64,000 nucleotides of DNA from Ligula intestinalis (lineage: Eukaryota > Platyhelminthes > Cestoda > Diphyllobothriidea > Diphyllobothriidae), in NCBI GenBank assembly GCA_036362985.1, contig JAYGXS010000004.1:10168216-10232215 (forward strand). The letters are read 5' to 3'. Every line of letters begins with the position of its first letter. Positions within the stretch are counted from its first letter, which is position 1. The notes below the pieces were generated by a model. It was not told the DNA's origin. It searched no databases and saw nothing but the letters and a program-made list of their open reading frames with translations. This document shows, piece after piece, positions 10,734 through 22,599 of the stretch. The translations under genes and the position numbers were made by a program.

Positions 10734-11998
10734 CATTCACCATATTCAACTCATCCTCTTCATTATTATTACAATTATTATTGTCACCAACGACAATGAC
10801 AATCGCCCTCATCGTATTCATCGTCGTCATATTCGTTCCCAGCATTAACATTAAGCTTATTATTTTCATCAGAAAGAGAGGCCCCCTTTCAAACTTCATG
10901 CAATATTCTTCACAAATTCAAAACAGGTAGAAGCTGTGTGTGGGACTTTCTGCCTCGTTCTCACTTGATAGAATATCAACATGATTACCTAGTAGGCCTT
11001 GGTCCTCATAAGTTCCGAAATGCCATAGTGTCAAATAGGTCAGCCACCTCTGCCAAAAGACGTTTATTGATTGCCAAATATGCACAGATGGAGCTGTCTT
11101 ATACTCCAAAAAAAAAAACTATTTATCTAAAAACTCAAACAATAAGTGTGAAGGATCCGACTCAGCAGCGAGTTCCCGTGTAGTTTCTCGAGTAACTTAC
11201 TTGCTTTAAAACAAAATTCACTCAAAAATCTTCAAATTTGCAAAAATTCCCATCAGATAATTCAGAAGGGCAGTTGGCAAGCATAAGTAAGCTTTTAATA
11301 AATTCTCGTCGGCTCAGTTCATTCATATGGGAACGGGGTACAAGTTATAACAGGTTCGTCTTATCATACAAGTGAACCGTGGGAATGGGGGGGGGAGGTG
11401 TCGATAAGCGAGGGCTGGTTATGGGGCTGTGAGGGTTTGGTGGAGCCGGTTCAGGGGGAGGGGCGAAGACAATGAGAGTACACAGACGAGTGCGTGCAGT
11501 TAATTGACTGTTGGCCATACCAGGCACGGAGCTTGCAAGAGGTTCTTCTACGCACACAAGACGGGCTTCCTCAACCTGATAGCAGTCGCTTCTGCTATTG
11601 CTAGCAGGCGCTGACCCAGGGCCTTTGGATAGTTTGATGGGACCTTATAAATCGTCCGAAAGGTTTCGTTGGGGTCCACACGATGTCCGGAATCAACATC
11701 TTAACATCTTCACCTTAATAGCAGAATGAGAATGACACGGAAATAGGAAGCTCCCGCCCAAGTAATTAAGGTAGCTTTGTGCGCAGTCCTGGGATGGTTA
11801 AATATTCCCGTGTCCTAACCCTAACGCTAACCCAAACCACAAAGGTAAACATGAATCAAAACTTAATCTTAGCTCGAAGCCTTTTCCTAATTGATCTGTA
11901 AGCTGGTTCAAAACCACTAGCATTCAGAGCGGTTTATGTGCATATGTTCTGTAAGTAATCCGTACCAGGTGGTAAGTCAGAAGGAGAAAGGGCGTTCG
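10734..11998. other. No gene recognised
   Basis: AT-rich start with ATT/ATC triplet runs (10745-10870), a G-rich stretch near 11380-11465, and no credible coding frame. A short CCTAACCCTAACGCTAACCC string at 11813-11834 resembles flatworm telomere units but is too short to mean much. Confidence 0.45.
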
Positions 11999-12551
11999 CC
12001 GGGAGAGGTTTATTTGGTATCTGACGTTTCGGATAGTTGTCTCGTGCATCCATCTTCAGAGGCGCCAGAGTGTTCATTCTCTGGAGATGGATAGACGAGA
12101 CTGCAGCGGACCTTAACGCCACTGTTGACTCATTACGCCAACGCTGCGGTTATCGTGATGGCCGACCCCTGGCCTGTCTATCGCTCAAGGATCAGGGTCA
12201 TCTACTGGCACACACGGCTTAATCTCGCGCAATGCAACCAATCACAGGCCCACCTCAAGTTGGTGGCTGGCGCTGGGGACTTGGAATTCCGCCTCCGCGC
12301 GTCGTGGTTGCGGCGACGCCGCTCTCTCCCACTGGCCTCACGGTCAGACGCCCTGCAAGACCTATTGGCAACTTTCTCCCTAACTATTGTGCAAACAATA
12401 CACTGTTCCGTCTACTCTGCCTTCCCAAGATTTCTACCATCTCCTAGGGAACCGGGCCTCGAAGATTGTAGCTGTTAGGGTTAATTGTCTTAGCCTTAAC
12501 TCCTATAAGACAACTATCCGAAAGGTCAGGTAGAAAATAAATCTCTTCCGG
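11999..12551 (+). repeat. Hammerhead-type hairpin element split by an LTR
   Basis: The left arm (about 11999-12045, antisense) and right arm (about 12510-12551) are inverted copies of each other. Each half carries a hammerhead-like core. The left core (12023-12059, minus) reads CTGAAGA...CTATCCGAAACGTC. The right core (plus) begins CTGGAGA at 12081 and resumes at 12512 with ACTATCCGAAAGGTC. The solo LTR at 12102-12507 sits between the two stem-II strands of the right core. Related halves occur at 14390, 22600, 26532, 39928, 43300 and 46725. Confidence 0.68.
12102..12507 (+). repeat. Solo LTR, family L1, inside a hammerhead hairpin
   Basis: Starts TGCAGCGGACC and ends CTTAACTCCTATA. AGAC flanks it exactly on both sides (12098-12101 and 12508-12511). 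It contains 'GGAACCGGGCCTCGAAGATTG' near its 3' end. 406 bp. Confidence 0.85.
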
Positions 12552-13194
12552 TAAGTTGCATGTATTCTTCGTACTGATGTCGCTGCTATAATAAATTCAA
12601 TTGTATTTTATATAAAATATGAACGAACACGTTCTTTCTTGTACTCGTTTTCAAAATCTATACTTGAAGCAAGACTATCTTTCAGTTTAAAAAGGTTTAT
12701 CAACTGGTGAATAATATTGAACTCTGCCGACCATTACACGTCAATTTAAGGTCCCCAAACTACATACTGTATGCATTCAGGTTAAGAAATATTAAGTATT
12801 TCTCTATGAAATTACGAAGAAGTCACTGAGTCCTCGTAAAATTTAGCAACAGAAGTCAAACAACTTGTATAATCTATAAGCAGCATTACTCAACGGATAG
12901 ATACGCTGCTTTATGAATGCATGGCTGTAAAAAGTCTCATCATTAAAAAAACTTTAAAAAACCTGAAATGTATCCCTTCTTCAACCATAAAACGTGAAGA
13001 AGGCGTAATTTGCTATCGAACGACTACAACGACGAATATATTTGTAAATGTTTTTCTTTAACAGATATAATTTAATTTATAAGAGCATTTGAAATCAATG
13101 AGAAAAAATGCATGCTACTTAAGTAGTCATTGGTTCGAGAATATAATTTTTCTGGGTGGTCAAAAGGAATCTGGTTCAAAAAATGGCACCATAA
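12552..13194. repeat. AT-rich dispersed repeat (unclassified)
   Basis: Shares patches such as 'GAAGAAGGCGTAATTTGCTAT' and 'TACTTAAGTAGTCATTGG' with 28130-28620 and 48190-48560. No coding frame. The L2 LTR at 13195 is inserted in it. Confidence 0.45.
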
Positions 13195-13622
13195 TGTGAT
13201 GTGGTCCGACCAGGTAATATAAAAAGAATGGGAGGCCGGATTGTTATAGATAATTTTGTGTAGCGTTGAATGAGTAGAATATAAGAAATGAGTAAGTGAC
13301 TCCGTACGAGTGCACTCCAGCCATGAGTGGGCCGGAGTCCAGAGTCGCATTCCGGTCGGCGTAGTCGCCGGATCTGGAAGTCTGCGACAGACAGCAGGTC
13401 GCGTGCTCTGGGCGTGTCTGAGAATAAGCAGTCACCACATTTAAGGTCCCTTTGTGACTTGGCCTCGGGAAGTGGTTGGCCAGTTGGCCAGACAGGTCCG
13501 TGACCTTAATCGGAGGCTGGACCGTCTAGCGCGCACGGACCGGTAGGCAAGAAAGCTAGACACTCGGGTCATGCCCCACAGGCATATAAGCAAAGCATGA
13601 CTTAGAATAAGCGGTCGCTACA
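13195..13622 (-). repeat. Solo LTR, family L2
   Basis: On the plus strand from TGTGATGTGGTCC to GCGGTCGCTACA. The target-site duplication ATAA is exact (13191-13194 and 13623-13626). In element orientation L2 LTRs begin TGTAGCGACC and carry 'CCGGACTCC' and 'GGACCACATC' near their 3' end. 428 bp. Confidence 0.85.
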
Positions 13623-13626
13623 ATAA

Positions 13627-14389
13627 CGTGACTGTAACACACTGAGATTAGGCGGAGTTTGAATTATTCTTAAGTAATATGTTCGAATCGAAAACACATT
13701 TGAGAATTTCGATTGACATTTCCTGAAATAAGGAAGCTACTACAACTAACTCCCTGCTGCAACGCGGTTTTGCTCTTTTAGGTGCTACTCGGGACTAGTG
13801 AGTAGCGTTTGTCTCCCAGCGAAATTAGCAAAAAGCTGTAAGACACGGAGCATGTGTCGCATAGAGCACAAGTCAGTCAGACGAAGGGTGCGGCATGGTC
13901 AGGCTTAAAAAAGCCGCCTCGTGTGCGCGTATGATGAGACCATGACGCAGGCCACTCAGGCAGATGTCGCGGCCGACAAAAAAGTGCACGGCCTTGTGCA
14001 TGGGCTGTCCTGCGCCGGCGGGGCGGGGGAGGGGAGGAGGACCCAGTAACGACGACGACGACGATGACAATGCACTCACCACCGCCCCCCCCCCACACCC
14101 TCTGAGCCTGTCATGGATGCAGTGCAAGCTTAGCGCCTCAAAGTGCAGTGCGGACGGCGTGGCCAGGTGTACTAGGCCTCGGAGCAACAGGGGGCCGCAA
14201 AAGCGACTGCGAGGCCGACTTGCACCGTGCCCATGCCGAGACCACGGTGTGTGAAGACGACACGCAGCGCGAATGTACTCCAAGTCCGCAGATAGCTAGA
14301 TTGCGCGAACTAGGTGATAATCTACAAAGCCTAAACCAATACAACCGAAGATCCGAGTGCCAGGAAGTAATTGAGAAGAAGAAGAAGAA
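13627..14389. other. No gene recognised; GC-rich patch
   Basis: Overlapping frames on both strands between 13870 and 14280 are compositional (CGACGACGACG and C-rich runs near 14050-14100). None shows a known domain. Confidence 0.4.
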
Positions 14390-14506
14390 GATTCGATCGC
14401 TGGGATCCGTTGATGCTATTGCTTTCTGCTCGTGTCTCTGATGAAGCATCTGCAACGGATGTCGAAACGTCAGGCGAATAAAAGTGTTGCCCCCAGCGAT
14501 CGAATC
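14390..14506 (+). repeat. Small inverted-repeat element with hammerhead-like core
   Basis: 15-bp perfect terminal inverted repeats, GATTCGATCGCTGGG (14390-14404) and its complement (14492-14506), enclose the core at 14438-14471. The same CCCAGCGATCG terminus ends the copies at 22600 and 26532. Confidence 0.7.
14438..14471 (+). ncRNA. Hammerhead-like ribozyme core
   Basis: CTGATGA, then AGCATC / GATGTC able to pair as stem II, then GAAAC-GTC. This is the catalytic box order of a type I hammerhead with almost no stem III. ACGT in GAAACGTC is self-complementary, as in dimer-forming minimal hammerheads of Penelope-like elements. The closing pair of stem II is A-C rather than the usual G-C, so activity is uncertain. 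Confidence 0.5.
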
Positions 14507-14628
14507 TTTGTCGTCTCAAAGGCTAGAGCGTTTTCTCAATTTGTATCAATGAGCAAATACAGGATGGACGATAACGACAATGACGAAACCAAAAACTGTC
14601 ATTCCAGTTTTCCCAGGCTGTGTCGATA

Positions 14629-14710
14629 CTCAGTTCAGTTCAGTTCAGTTTTATTAGGGAAATATAGGTAAATACCTTTGAACTCCCTCTTTGTACATAG
14701 CTATCACGCA
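14629..14710 (-). repeat. 3' end of a non-LTR retrotransposon
   Basis: Tandem TTCAG units, then 'TTATTAGGGAAATATAGG' and 'CCTTTGAACTCCCTCTTTGT', match the 3' end of the element at 55150-56130, which has a GTCA tandem tail. This is a severely 5'-truncated insertion with a microsatellite tail. Confidence 0.6.
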
Positions 14711-15369
14711 GAAAATGTGGCGTTGCCAGTAATGGAACTGCGGTTAACTTTTGGTTTTGGTTCATATTTTTGCCTTTTGGAGTGCAAAACCTCCGTCGGA
14801 AGTAGGACGAGAAAACGGTAAGTGGGCGAATGTACTACTCTGGCATTTACTATACGGCTTTCCTATAAATTTGCTAGTATCTATTCAATTTTTTAATGTA
14901 ATCTGATGACAGACTGATAAATCCTGTTATGGGAACGCACTCTACATCATCATCGCTTTCGGGTGGGAAATATAAAATTAGAAATCTGGTTGAGCAGCCA
15001 ACAACTTCTGCCATTTCCGGCATACATTCTCATTTCCGATTTATAGTTAACTTAGGAATGTGAATTCGTCAATGCACCGCTTCAGTAGAGTATACACTCA
15101 TAAGGAAAAGACTTCCGATTGAATTAGCGACCTCAAATTGGAGTTCGGGATTACCTAAGTGAATAGGGTTTCTACGTAGAAAGCATGGATGTACCAATTC
15201 GAATCCAGACATAGGTAAAAGAAAACAGGAAGAGTACTGTTTAATAAGAAGACTTGTTACGTGATACAATTCTGTCTTAACGCCTCCATTATCTTAAGAA
15301 GTTAACAGAATGATGTGCTAAAATACACTATCGATAACGGGGAGGAGGTTTCAAGCGTTTGCGAGGGTG
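14711..15369. other. No gene recognised
   Basis: Moderately AT-rich. No coding, RNA or repeat signature that I can support. Confidence 0.4.
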
Positions 15370-15830
15370 TCGACAGGTGTTAAGGCTAAGACGGTTAACC
15401 TTAACAAACACAATCTTCTAAGCCCGGTTCCTTAGGAGATGGGAGAAGTCTTGGGAAGGCCAGATCGTTAGGAATAGTGTATTCTGCAGAAGGATAGGAG
15501 AATAGATTGAAAGGGTTTTGACTCGTGGACTGGTGCATCCGTTCCCTAGTCGGGTCGGATCCGGATTGATGAGGGCACCAGGCGTTGCCGGTGCATGCTT
15601 TGTTCCTGCGGCCAATGGCGCGGCTGCTGTCTAGACCAGCGTGGGCGCGCGAACTTGAGATTGGCTACGGCTAGCTAGCGTAAGCGCGCGGTCACGCTGA
15701 GGCGTGCGTGCGCGTCGGTCAAGGACAGTTAGCGCCTAGGCCCAGGAGGCAGTGGGCGCGCAGGCAGGCTAAAGGCGCCATGCGTCAGCGGCTGGTCTTG
15801 AGTTCCAAGTGGCTGCAAAAGACCACTATA
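15370..15830 (-). repeat. LTR copy, family L1 (long form)
   Basis: 'AGGTGTTAAGGCTAAGACGG' at the left, 'CCCGGTTCCTTAGGAGATGG' inside, and 'GACCACTATA' at the right. No matching flanking duplication was found, so the ends are approximate. Confidence 0.65.
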
Positions 15831-16226
15831 AAGGATTCGTCAAAGAAGCTGCTAAACAACTGTAAACGAGCCTGTTTAAACGCCCACTATCGATGCAGAA
15901 ATCAAATCAAAAATAAATGGTGACAACTCACATCATCGAAATTAAGTACGAGTTGGAGCGCAAGGCAGACAAATTGGTTTATTGATGTGATGGTCGAATT
16001 GCTAATTCTGGATCCCTCCCAAAAGCCATGTTGCGGCTAATATTATAGGCAGAGTAACATCGTCGAAAAAGACAAGGGAGACTGGAATGCCAATTTCTAG
16101 GTTATTAGCAGTCATCAGCCAACCATACCCAACCATAGGTGGTGCAGCACCGGAGGCCCAAAACCGTTTATTAAGAATCCTTCACTCCAAGCATTGACTA
16201 GTCATTTCGGTGCCCAATCGGTGAGC
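15831..16226. other. No gene recognised
   Basis: Intervening sequence between two L1 LTR copies. Nothing recognisable. Confidence 0.4.
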
Positions 16227-16690
16227 ATCTGGGGGTTAAGGCTAAGACGGTTAACCCTAACACCTGCAATCTTCCTGACCCTGGTTCCTTAGGAGATAGG
16301 AGGAATCTTGTGAAGGCAGAGTAGACGGAATAGTGTATTGTTTACAGAAGGGATAAAGTGAAGGCTGCCAATAGGTCTTGCAGGGCGTCCGACCGTGAGG
16401 CCAGTTAGAGAGTCGGCATCGGCACGACCGCGCATCTGCTATGCGCAATCCCAAGTCAGGTCTAAAAGTATTCGAGCCAGAAGACAGAGAGGGGGAGAGC
16501 TTTCATTGGCTAGGTCGGCCTGGAGATTTTTGGCAAAGAGGCAGCTTGCATCGGGAACGCGTGTAAAGATTCCATTCGTCGCCTACCCAATGCGGGGACT
16601 ACGATTGGCTGATCGAGACCTCGAGAAACCCCATCGATGAGCCTTTGGGAAAGTGCACTTAGAGGCGAGCTAGTCTGCTAGACACGACCC
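16227..16690 (-). repeat. LTR copy, family L1 (long form)
   Basis: Left end 'GGGTTAAGGCTAAGACGG' and 'CCTGGTTCCTTAGGAGATAG' as in other L1 copies. The right end is approximate and no target duplication was seen. Confidence 0.6.
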
Positions 16691-17039
16691 AGTGCAAGCG
16701 TTTATCCGTCAATACCAACATTCCCGGTCTAAACCGGCAAGACAGCGAGCCCCGTGGAAAGGGTTATTCGTTTCCTTAGTGTCTGTCCGTCTGCTCTTTC
16801 TGTATATACAAATTCACCTATGCTAATCTTTGTGTTAATCAGTCTTGCAACCACATTTCAGATATTTTTTGCGGAAATTAAGGGTCAAAACTCGTTCAAG
16901 TGTTTTGATGTCTGCTACAGTTTTGGCTAGGAGCGCTTACGTGTTTATCTGAGCATAAGGTCCATTAGTCTCATTACGGGGGGGGGGTCAGCACAGCGTA
17001 ATTGACACATACTAAAACCACCTATTTTTGGAATTTGAT
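16691..17039. other. No gene recognised
   Basis: Includes a run of nine or ten G near 16979-16988. Otherwise featureless. Confidence 0.35.
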
Positions 17040-17310
17040 CCTCGCTGTATTGTAGCCGACACCCAACATTGCTGTGTCTGGTGTCCTTGTTCAAGACCAG
17101 CTGCCTCAAGGTCATTCACTATCGCAGTGAGCGCTTTCATAGGCGCTGACCTGCAGACAAATTTCCATTCGGGACTTACATGCATCCAGGTTGTCGGAGC
17201 TACCGAACGCCACTTGAAGATGCTTCCTTCCCCCCATCCTTGACCGATACGGATACACCACCGGATACGAAACCCCTCAGATAGTGCGACACACACCAAG
17301 TGGAGAATAC
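17040..17310 (+). repeat. Dispersed repeat (unclassified)
   Basis: Collinear with 23700-24000 (shared 'CTTGTTCAAGACCA', 'CTATC(G/A)CAGTGAGCGC', 'CACCTGCAGACA', 'CACTTGA', 'ACACCCCTC(A/G)GATA') and partly with 3237-3360. No coding potential seen. Confidence 0.6.
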
Positions 17311-19089
17311 ATTAACCTGCTCCACAATCTTGTTCAAACAGCTGCTACCACTGTCTCAGACTCTCTTGGACATGACTGGATGCAGTCAGCACTATTCCTG
17401 TTTTATCCAGTGGCCTCTGAGACAGCAGCGAGGAGTTATATAAAAAATAAACCCCTTCCACAGATGGTTTCGGTCTTTTTTACCCAGCCTTTGACCTGAT
17501 GCTTGTAGTGCACCGAATCGTCCCTGACAGCTCGCCTCTCATATGACGGCATGGGAAATCAGATAATCGATTTAAATGAAGTTACAACGGTAGCTCGCGC
17601 CATGGGTCTATGAGATGGGGGGGAGGGCGGCTAAACATAGTGACTCATGGTTTCCTTGTTCAGGGGGTAACGCCAACTGGACCGAATCGTACTGAAGCGC
17701 CCTTAGAATGCATGCGCACTGAAAAGATTAGCAACTTCACACCTCTCTACGTCCGCCGCATCAGTCAAATTAGCACAGGGCTTATGGCTCACACTCATAA
17801 TAGCTGCGCCTAAAGTTCTGTCTTTAGCACAAACGAAAACCTCAGTAGTTACTGAAGACTCTCTGCTGCAGGGTAAGCTGAGATTTTGCTGTCATTGTTC
17901 TTTTCTATACCTGATTTCCTCCCCTCTCTCTCGGCCTGTCTGCGTTCCCCCCTCGCCTCCTTTACCTATCTCCCTCTTTCACTCTCTTCTTCTTCCTATC
18001 CCTTTTTTTCTACTCTTCTATTGCGTCTTTTGCCCTCCTTCTTCCTGTTCTTCTTCTTCTACCTCGTCTTCCTCTTCTTCTTTCTATGCACGCCCACAAT
18101 CGCAAAGTTCACCAATTGTCTCTTGCTCTCCTTTCAGCCTCGCCCACGGACGCCGACCGTCAACGGAGCATGGGTAGTATCTTTCAGTCGTTGACTGACT
18201 GGTTACCCCCTTCAGGAGGGTGTTGGCCCAGGCTTCATGCAGGGCTGCTCTCACCCTTCTGAGATCCAATGGTCTGTATGCACATGCAATGCCAGTCTTC
18301 AGCCAACCACGGTCCCTGCGGCCTGGAAGGCGCTGGCACTTTCTCTCACTTCTGATTCCCTGTTGGTGACTGCGCTCGCGCTCCCACTGGGTTTCAGGCC
18401 CCACTGCGGGTGCCCGAAAAGCTAGGCGGTCACTATGCGGTGGGGGAGAGAGTGAGGTCGACCTCGGCGCGTTTCCTCCCTCACTATAATAAATCTGAAT
18501 TCGTCTGAATCTATCACGGTGCGCTAAAAGCCGTGGCTTGAAGGGTCTGCCAACTGACGGGAAAACTCGGGCCCCCACGTAGCTGCTCCTTCTGTACGCG
18601 TGTATTTGTGTGTGCCTACGGGAGGCGAGGAAGAACTGAGAGTCAGGCTGCAATGGCTCCCTCTTAATGTGGCCTTTATGGCGCTCCCGCGCAGTCGGGA
18701 GCATACCTAGCGAGATGGCTGTGTCAAGTGTGCGCGTGCTGAGTGTTTATCGCGCCAGCCGTCTACACCCTCCCTCATCCCCGGTCTTATTGACATTGTC
18801 TTTACACCGGATACGGAGGTGGGAGTGGCGAGTGAGTGGGTAGATTCTGCGCAAGTCTGCCTAAACTCCTGTTTTTCCTCGCGCCAGTTCTCTGCGTTGC
18901 TCCTGCTAGCTGTCGCTTACGTATTGCTTGCCCAGCTCGCCTTTGTGTCAGTTGCGGCTTGCTTCAGCGCTTGCTGCGGCTTGTTGGAGCGCGTGGTGCC
19001 CATCGTCGAAATCGACGGGGGAACTGTCGTAGTGCACCGAATACAAGCACCGCCTAGACGCTACAGTATATCTGTTCTGTGAAAATTCC
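17311..19089. other. No gene recognised; pyrimidine tract
   Basis: 17890-18095 is a strongly pyrimidine-rich (CT/CTT) tract. To its right, a 206-codon minus frame (18084-18704) has an Arg/Pro/Ser-rich composition but no recognisable domain and reads into the tract, so I do not call it a gene. Confidence 0.4.
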
Positions 19090-20001
19090 TACGATGTGAT
19101 TGAAATGTCAGACTGGTAAACTCGTGTTTTCAGTTATTCATCATCAGGACGCTAAAATGACATGGGGCTGAACCCGCGAGTTAATTACAGTGTTAAGTTG
19201 GTTTTGAGGGGGGAGGGGCGTGGTTAGTCATACTCTTCGTTTCCCACGCCGTCCGCATGACGACGGTAACGCTTTAAGAAAGTTAGCTTTGGGAGGGGAG
19301 GGGTTCGGGATAGGCTGTGAGCGATGCTGTGCACCAAACACACGGAGTGCGTATGACTGATATCAGGCGTCAGGGCGGCGTGCGAGTACCATCTGACGTC
19401 GGCCAGGGAAGGCAGATTGTCCGTATCAACGTCTTCTGACAAATGAATCGCCATGACGTCAGCTGTCGCTAGCACCCATTTGCGTAGGCCTTTATATTAG
19501 TGTGCTGGTGCCCGATAGAAACCTAAGAGGCTTATTTAGCGTCAACTTGGTGGTTCGTATCGATTAAATGTGCGATAAATGAACTTGCAATATACTGATT
19601 TCCCCCTTTACCTAACCAGGCAGATATGCGGTCGCGTACCATCTTCTCCAGAAACCTCGTTATTCAGCCAATGTAGCCTAATCTACAGGAGCAGGTAAAT
19701 GAATAACTACACACTGGCGTGGCCGGCATCGGTAGTCGGTCTTTACACCCATCCTTAGGAGGGGAGCGTTTGAGAAGAATGCGTGCAAGTTCGCTGCAGA
19801 GGAAGCACTCGCGACAGCCGTCCTTAGACGTGGTCCGCTTAGTTCGCCTGCTACGTTGCCAGGAAAAGACAGCCTTATAAAGTTTTTCTTGCATGCAGTT
19901 GCAGCGGTAGGCTTTAGGACACGCTCCGTAATGTTCAATTTTCGGGGAATGTGTCCTGAAGGTGCTGGATATCTGTTTCAACAGTTTCAGGAAAGTAAAT
20001 G
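19090..20001 (-). pseudogene. Penelope-like element, family B, 3' half
   Basis: The antisense translation gives 'CKDRLPMPATPVCSYSFTC' and 'SCRLGYIG' followed by a stop and 'ITRFLEKMVRDRISAWL', a GIY-YIG endonuclease of another PLE family. The 3' end near 19115-19150 reads on the minus strand CTGATGATGAATAACTGAAAA, a motif shared with the family B copy at 36420-37440. It is interrupted by an L1 LTR starting at 20002 and continues to the right of it. Confidence 0.72.
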
Positions 20002-20255
20002 TATCGCAGGGGGTCAAGTGAGTTAAATCCTGGCAATTGCGATCTTCAGACCATGGTTACTTAGTAGAGAAGAAGTCAGTGGAGGCCAGAATAGTAGGAA
20101 TAGTTTATTCTGTATACAGAAGAATGGAAAATAAGTAGGAAGAAGATTGACTACGGAGAGCACGACCAGCCGGGCGGCAGGCCGTGTCCGAAGTGCAGGA
20201 ATAGTTACAAGAGCCCAGAGCGAGCCACAGGTGTCTTGTACTCTGGCTGCCACTC
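20002..20255 (-). repeat. L1 LTR, truncated, inside a PLE
   Basis: Begins TATCGCAGGGGGTC and matches other L1 LTRs through 'CTTCAGACCATGGTTACTTAG' and 'TTTATTCTGTATACAGAAG'. The usual CACTACA end is missing, so the right boundary is approximate. Confidence 0.65.
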
Positions 20256-20600
20256 CCTGGACTAAATTTCGTTTTAATTAGGGGGAACACAAATGTGAAA
20301 AGTAATGTATTGTCCAGGTTTTCTTTCAGAATGTCCTGCATTAGATGGAATCATTCATTTGTCTGCATAGAAGAGCAGCGGTTTCGTTGTTCGCCTCGGT
20401 CTTTGTAGTAAACTTGAGCGAGGGATTGCCCTTGTTAAACTTTTCAACTAGATCATCGATATCGGTTGCACGATTAGTCAGGCAGCTCGCGTCCATAACC
20501 AAATTAGGATCGCACAACCTCGAGTGTGGTAAAGTTAGTTGAACTCTATCTTGCTCTCGCCTGACAGGCAACGGGCTAAAATTTGATCTACGTCTTGCTT
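20256..20600 (-). pseudogene. Penelope-like element, family B, RT fragment
   Basis: Antisense frames give 'DIDDLVEKFNKGNPSLKFT' and then, after stops, 'KKTWTIHYFSHLCSP', the segment that follows the YVDD box in PLE reverse transcriptases. Stops and frameshifts make it non-functional. Same original element as 19090-20001. Confidence 0.7.
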
Positions 20601-22599
20601 ACACCGAAATCGCGGCTGACCAATGCTGAGAACGTCCACCTGATAGCTGTCTTGGCCATATGTGCAGGAATCGATAATACCGGACACCTCGGCCGGTCTT
20701 GGCCGGAATATTCAACCAACGGTCACTTGAGACATCCCGTGTACTTTCTTGTCCAGGGATCTATCCTACCACAAAGGCTATGCAAAAAATCCGTGACTGG
20801 ACATCAAAATTCATCGTCCGGCAACCTCTGGAAGTTGATTACCATTTAAAATCACTCCACTGAACGTCCTTGTGTAACGGGCGCGCTAGGAGTATCCTTC
20901 TTCTCGGGGATAGACTCGTTCTTCACAGAATCACCTCCTTCTACAGTCTAGTCTTGAAGTTGTTGTTGTTCTTGGTCAAGCGCCTGAATTCGCATAGTGA
21001 TGAAAACTGTCCGCAAGCAAAGACACGCACAATGTGCAAGAATCCGTATTGTAAGAAAGTTTATTTAATTAAGAATCGAAAACACACAACTATAATAGTT
21101 CCTCTGGTTGCGAGAACAAATGACGCTCTCCAGACGCGTCCTCCACTCCACCAGTTTGGTTACTCTCCAGTGCTGTGTCACCCGTTGCCTCCACAACCGA
21201 CACTAAAATTGAAAATTACAAAAGCACATTAAAACAAAAAGGGTCAGTTTGGTCTCTTACACTAGAATGCTAATGAGCACATAAATTACGCCAATTCCAA
21301 CATCGTCTGTCCACTCAATCAACCAGCGAGGTGAACTTATATTGCAGGGAGCGTCAGTCGATTAAAATTGGGTTGTCGTCTGCGGTTCGCTCACGACCTG
21401 GCGTTGGAAGGCCTATTTGATGACTGCTTTAGACTAAGATCACATCGATGCACCAGTGTGGCCAGCGTGACTACAGGCGTCACATGACAGCTAATCGATA
21501 AATCCACGAAACTTGTATTCGTTATCGCGGGCGCTTCACAAAGAAAATACTCGCGCACGGTTAGGCATGCATGACACGGGCCTGCTGGCTGTCACTACCT
21601 GCCATGAATGCACTCCGGCTTTTCTGCACAGATTACAATCCTCTCTTTAGCCTCTTTCTTCTTCTGATTCAAACCTTGATTGACCATGTTTGTAGCGGTC
21701 AGGTGATACGTTAGCTTAGTCGTCACAAATTGGTGGAGACCTATAAATAGTTAGCAGCCTGACCTTTATTTGCAAAACTGTCATTTCACCTCCTCTTTCC
21801 TGCTCGACAGAGCGGCCAAACGTGCCTATGGTAAGAAAGACGCGATTATTATCAACTAAAAAAGAACTAAAATGGATGTCCTTATCATGGCAGCTTGAGT
21901 TCTTAGGGAAGACTCTAGCTGGCTCCGTATGAGAAGAAAATAAATGCGACGCCAGTTGGGAGGATAGTGTCCTTGGCACAAAACTATTGGGGTAGAGGAA
22001 GTCGAACGAGGGCATGCTGGGAGCCGCAAGGGTGGCTTCAGAAGTGTGAAACCGTGAGGAGTCGTCACATCCCCTCCAGGATTGGACTTTTCGATTTCGA
22101 GGTCTTGGCTCTAGCTCAGTCGTGTAAAATTAGTCCTCTAGGTTTGCCAGTTTCAAGATGCATCGTCCATGTTCGGGGTTGAACCCCTTTCCATATGCCC
22201 CAGCAGTTCGGGCTGATTTTTTTTCAGACGTACAGTCTGCTTTGTCCATCTTGGGGAAATTCTCAGCGCTGGATCCTCCAACCTCGGAGTCCGGATGACA
22301 GCGGAGGGGTTAGTTGGCGGCTTCTCCTGGCCCAGAATCCCCCGGGCTCTGCCATATCAGACATGCTCCTGTCTCTCATACAAAAGTGTCAGTTCTCAGG
22401 CACGCTTTTAGGACCGGACTCCGCTCTTTCTGTACAGACTACAATCCGTAGTGTTGCATCTCTTTCTTAATAATTTTAAGCCACCTGGGCCCCTGATTTA
22501 CCCTGATTGTACACAGAATGATATTACCGACAAAGACAAAAGAGACTGCAATGAGTACTTCCGGTTTGGGAAGAAAGAAATGATGCGGTCGCTGAGATA
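20601..22599. other. No gene recognised
   Basis: Several short frames without domains. Two similar strings ('CCGGCTTTTCTGCACAGATTACAATCC' region near 21617 and the 'CCGCTCTTTCTGTACAGACTACAATCC' region near 22421) suggest a duplicated element of unknown type. Confidence 0.4.

Noticed and set aside
11811..11836. Interstitial telomere-like CCTAAC repeats
   Set aside because: Only about three imperfect units; L1 LTR ends in this window also contain GTTAGGG by themselves.
18084..18704. 206-codon minus-strand open frame
   Set aside because: GC-rich composition, no recognisable domain, and it runs into a pyrimidine tract; competing frames exist on the other strand.
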